Assembly (NCBI GenBank): GCA_025462985.1
Contig: JAOAPP010000732.1
Span: 1 to 5,359 of the forward strand
Direction of reading: 5' to 3'
Source: Bryobacterales bacterium
GTDB lineage: Bacteria; Acidobacteriota; Terriglobia; Bryobacterales; Bryobacteraceae
DNA: 5,359 nt
Below, in pieces: positions 4,633 to 5,359 of this stretch. The position numbers and the translations under genes are program-made. Positions within the stretch are counted from its first letter, which is position 1; every line of letters starts with the position of its first letter. The notes under the pieces were generated by a model. That model was not told the origin of the DNA, did not search any database, and saw only the letters and a list, made by a program, of their open reading frames with translations.

Positions 4633-5359
4633 ATGAGAACGCTTTTTTTGAACCCTCCTTCTTTTGAGGGCTTTGACGGTGGTGCGGGATCCCGCTGGCC
4701 GGCCGCCCGGGAGATCGAATCCTACTGGTATCCGGTCTGGCTCTGCTATCCGGCCGGTATGCTTCCGGACAGCAAGGTAGTGGACGCTCCGCCGCATAAA
4801 ATCTCGATCGATCAAACGGTCGCCATGGCGTCCGACTTCGAGCTGCTGGTCCTGTTTACCTCTACTCCGGGCTTTCACGTCGACGTCCGCATCGCCGAAA
4901 TGATGAAGGATGTCAATCCCAAGCTGAAGGTGGCCTTTGTCGGGCCTCCGGTGACCGTCGAACCCGAGAAGAGCTTGGCCGCGTCCAGGGCGATCGATTT
5001 CGTTGTCAAGCGCGAGTTCGATTACCAGATTCGGGATTACGCCACGGGCAAGCCGCTTGAAGAGTTACCCGGCGTTGTATTCCGCAAGAACGGCGGCTAT
5101 CAGCACAATCCTGAATCGGGTGTTATCGAGAATCTCGATGAACTCCCCTGGGTCACCAAAGTCTACAAGCGCGACCTCGACTTCCGGCGCTATAACGTTC
5201 CTTTTCTCCTTCAGCCTTATGTCTCGTTTTATACGACTCGCGGCTGTCCTGCCCAGTGCACCTTCTGCCTTTGGCCGCAGACTCACTCGGGCCACCGCTG
5301 GCGCCTGCGTTCATCCGACGACATAGCGAACGAGTGCCGCTGGACCCTTGAAAATTTCC
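4633..5359 (+). CDS. hpnJ: Hopanoid biosynthesis-associated radical SAM protein HpnJ-like, N-terminal half, runs off right edge
   Basis: The visible 242 codons begin MRTLFLNPPSFEGFDGGAGS and are cut at the right edge; full-length HpnJ proteins are roughly twice this size. The N-terminal segment FLNPPSFEGFDGGAGSRW, the IESYWYPVWL stretch (33-42) and VVDAPPH (73-79) are characteristic of HpnJ as I recall it. The radical SAM cluster motif is CPAQCTFC, with Cys205, Cys209 and Cys212 (CxxxCxxC), embedded in TTRGCPAQCTFCLWPQT. The N-terminal Rossmann-like region corresponds to a B12-binding-type domain, but I see no DxHxxG cobalamin motif. In Burkholderia, genetic work places HpnJ in hopanoid side-chain maturation, converting bacteriohopanetetrol glucosamine to the cyclitol ether (ring contraction). 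The ATG at 4633 is preceded by AGGGAG three bases upstream. The rest of any hopanoid gene set would lie to the right. An alternative is another B12-type radical SAM enzyme, which I consider unlikely given the N-terminal signature. Confidence 0.85.
   Translation, partial: MRTLFLNPPSFEGFDGGAGSRWPAAREIESYWYPVWLCYPAGMLPDSKVVDAPPHKISIDQTVAMASDFELLVLFTSTPGFHVDVRIAEMMKDVNPKLKVAFVGPPVTVEPEKSLAASRAIDFVVKREFDYQIRDYATGKPLEELPGVVFRKNGGYQHNPESGVIENLDELPWVTKVYKRDLDFRRYNVPFLLQPYVSFYTTRGCPAQCTFCLWPQTHSGHRWRLRSSDDIANECRWTLENF

Noticed and set aside
5003..5326. Open frames overlapping the hpnJ-like gene on both strands
   Set aside because: The main plus-strand frame contains the radical SAM CxxxCxxC motif and the HpnJ signature, so the others are shadows.

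Overview
The window looks like chromosomal DNA from a Gram-negative bacterium of moderate GC content, most probably an acidobacterium (Koribacter/Terriglobia-like). This rests on the protein combination recalled from such genomes: a YbdK-type ligase, an ATP-grasp protein, a COG4947-like esterase and an M29 aminopeptidase in one run, beside a LolA-like secreted protein and a hopanoid radical SAM enzyme. It is a judgement from memory, not a database result. I see no rRNA, tRNA, mobile element, CRISPR array or phage gene.

Layout. Positions 1-3556 hold four tightly packed genes on the minus strand. In transcription order they are an esterase-D-like alpha/beta hydrolase (3556-2846), an ATP-grasp ligase (2778-1816), a GCS2/YbdK-type carboxylate-amine ligase (1774-638), and an M29-family aminopeptidase that starts at 641, overlaps the ligase by 4 nt (ATGA), and runs off the left edge. 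Positions 3557-3734 form a short divergent intergenic region containing a perfect 7-bp GC-rich hairpin and candidate promoters. On the plus strand lie a secreted protein of unknown function with a LolA-like look (3735-4505, alternative TTG start at 3702) and then a 127-bp gap. A radical SAM gene starting at 4633 follows; it closely resembles hpnJ of hopanoid biosynthesis and is cut by the right edge.

How the genes may work together. The minus-strand genes combine two mechanistically different ATP-dependent carboxylate-amine ligases with a serine hydrolase and a metallo-aminopeptidase. The ligase pair resembles in logic the two steps of glutathione synthesis (a GCS-fold enzyme followed by an ATP-grasp enzyme). 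The simplest inference is a small pathway that builds, modifies and trims a peptide-like amide metabolite of unknown identity. This is the most interesting content of the window. The plus-strand pair belongs to a separate theme, cell envelope and hopanoid lipid modification; a functional link between its two members is only a guess from adjacency.
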